From an uncultured Methylococcaceae bacterium (GTDB lineage Bacteria > Pseudomonadota > Gammaproteobacteria > Methylococcales > Methylomonadaceae), in the NCBI GenBank assembly GCA_903839795.1, contig CAIMDR010000245.1, positions 1-8,115 on the forward strand: DNA of 8,115 nucleotides, written 5' to 3'. Both the position numbers and the translations under genes were made by a program. Below the pieces are notes generated by a model, which searched no databases, was not told the origin of the DNA, and saw only the letters and a list, made by a program, of their open reading frames with translations. Position 1 is the first letter of the stretch. Every line of letters begins with the position of its first letter. Shown piece by piece: positions 7,281 through 8,115 of this stretch.

Positions 7281-7295
7281 TGCAGGAAACCTGCA
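7281..7295. repeat. Small perfect hairpin downstream of rpsB
   Basis: TGCAGG and CCTGCA enclose a 3-base loop, 16 bases after the rpsB stop codon on the minus strand. No U-run follows. It precedes the terminator-like stem at 7230-7258 and may be part of the same RNA structure or a 3' end determinant. Confidence 0.5.
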
Positions 7296-7311
7296 TAAGG
7301 CTAACCATTAG

Positions 7312-8052
7312 TTATTCTGCCGCCGCTTCTTCAATAAAATCATCAACCTTGGCTGATAAGCCTAATCCGGCTGTTTTCGCGTCCAGCACAATGGCTGAAA
7401 CACTTTCACAGTATAATTTAACGGCACGAATTGAATCGTCGTTACCTGGAATGACATAATCAATCAGTTCAGGTGAATTGTTTGAATCAACAATACCAAC
7501 GACTGGAATACCTAATTTTTTTGCTTCGCTGATGGCATTTTTTTCATAACCGACATCCAGTACAAAAATGACGTCAGGAACGCCCTTCATATCTTTGATA
7601 CCGCCCAGACTCCGTTCCAGCTTTTCAAGCTCACGTTCCATACCTAACGCTTCTTTCTTTCCGAAACGTTGATAAAGCGTACCGTCAGCTTTCATTGCTT
7701 CTAATTCCTTAAGACGATTAATCGATTTCTTAATGGTTTTGAAGTTGGTCATCATGCCGCCTAACCAGCGATGATTAACGTAGGGCATGCCGCAACGTGT
7801 CGCTTCTTCTGCAACAACTTTACGTGCCGCCTTTTTAGTGCCAACAAACAAGATAGTGCCTTTGTTTGCAGTCATCTGACTCAGATAATTCATAGCGTCA
7901 TTGAACATTGGAAGCGTTTTTTCCAAATCAATGATATGGATTTTGTTACGTGATCCAAAAAGGTAAGTTGCCATTTTTGGATTCCAATAACGAGTTTGAT
8001 GTCCAAAGTGAACACCCGCTTCAAGCATTTGACGCATGGATACAGCTGCCAT
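7312..8052 (-). CDS. rpsB: Small-subunit ribosomal protein S2
   Basis: S2 joins late to the 30S subunit near the head-body junction and with S1 is needed for normal mRNA binding. The product is 246 residues (E. coli 241). The opening [19 protein letters not shown] (1-19) and RYWNPKM (21-27) match the family start closely. [15 protein letters not shown] (93-107) and [20 protein letters not shown] (132-151) form the central conserved part, the latter being the projecting coiled-coil region. [14 protein letters not shown] (181-194) and [17 protein letters not shown] (198-214) carry the C-terminal signatures. The acidic tail EEAAAE is usual. The ATG at 8052 is supported by AGGAG (8063-8059) six bases upstream. 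It is the first gene of the cluster visible here; its promoter lies beyond the right edge. Confidence 0.99.
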   Translation of the reverse strand: MAAVSMRQMLEAGVHFGHQTRYWNPKMATYLFGSRNKIHIIDLEKTLPMFNDAMNYLSQMTANKGTILFVGTKKAARKVVAEEATRCGMPYVNHRWLGGMMTNFKTIKKSINRLKELEAMKADGTLYQRFGKKEALGMERELEKLERSLGGIKDMKGVPDVIFVLDVGYEKNAISEAKKLGIPVVGIVDSNNSPELIDYVIPGNDDSIRAVKLYCESVSAIVLDAKTAGLGLSAKVDDFIEEAAAE

Positions 8053-8115
8053 TTAAGTCTCCTAAGTTTTAAAATCGGAATATGTTATTCCGGTTGGGTT
8101 ATGCCTCCGCCTATC
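8053..8115 (-). promoter_or_regulatory. rpsB leader, incomplete, with a perfect hairpin
   Basis: On the minus strand this stretch holds the hairpin CGGAATA/TATTCCG (8092-8086 and 8082-8076, 3-base loop), then ATTTTAAAA and the strong ribosome site AGGAG. In E. coli, S2 represses its own operon through structured leader RNA, so this could be part of an S2-responsive element. That role is inferred: the leader is cut by the window edge and I cannot align it. The ATTTT after the stem also gives it a weak terminator look. Confidence 0.5.

Noticed and set aside
1..8115. CRISPR arrays, tRNA or rRNA genes, insertion sequences, phage or defence genes
   Set aside because: No spaced direct repeats, tRNA-like cloverleaf, transposase or accessory gene was seen; nearly all bases belong to housekeeping genes.

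Overview
The window holds a conserved gammaproteobacterial chromosomal block, read entirely from the minus strand. In transcription order it runs rpsB (8052-7312), tsf (7199-6309), pyrH (6207-5479), frr (5482-4925), uppS (4910-4143), cdsA (4117-3224), dxr (3227-2043) and rseP (2043-682). A 170-base gap follows, then the first 170 codons of a dsbC-type gene that runs off the left edge. Protein lengths, active-site motifs and gene order point to a gammaproteobacterium. The frr-uppS-cdsA-dxr-rseP order is the Pseudomonas-type arrangement; E. coli has dxr before uppS. Base composition is moderate, with GC in the mid-40s by eye. The GTAG-flanked palindromes would suit an environmental gammaproteobacterium such as a methanotroph, but genus is a guess.

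Region by region: 8053-8115 is the incomplete rpsB leader, with a perfect hairpin and a strong Shine-Dalgarno sequence. The rpsB-tsf gap (112 bases) holds a small hairpin and then a GC-rich stem with a U-run that looks like an internal terminator or attenuator. The tsf-pyrH gap (101 bases) holds two adjacent perfect palindromes, one of them REP-like with a GTAG foot. From pyrH to rseP the genes are packed: ATGA overlaps at pyrH/frr and cdsA/dxr, a TAATG overlap at dxr/rseP, and gaps of 14 and 25 bases at frr/uppS and uppS/cdsA. The rseP-dsbC gap holds a long imperfect palindrome with GTAG/CTAC ends.

Functionally the cluster joins translation (S2, EF-Ts, ribosome recycling factor), nucleotide supply (UMP kinase), and envelope building and surveillance. 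Dxr starts isoprenoid synthesis, UppS makes the undecaprenyl carrier, CdsA makes CDP-diacylglycerol, and RseP cleaves membrane anti-sigma factors. DsbC is a periplasmic disulfide isomerase, related in theme to envelope quality control, but it sits where bamA is commonly found.

I found no previously undescribed system. The core genes are ordinary and intact. The points worth a second look are the palindromes in the three larger gaps, the probable rpsB-tsf attenuator, the pyrH start region, and dsbC replacing bamA after rseP.
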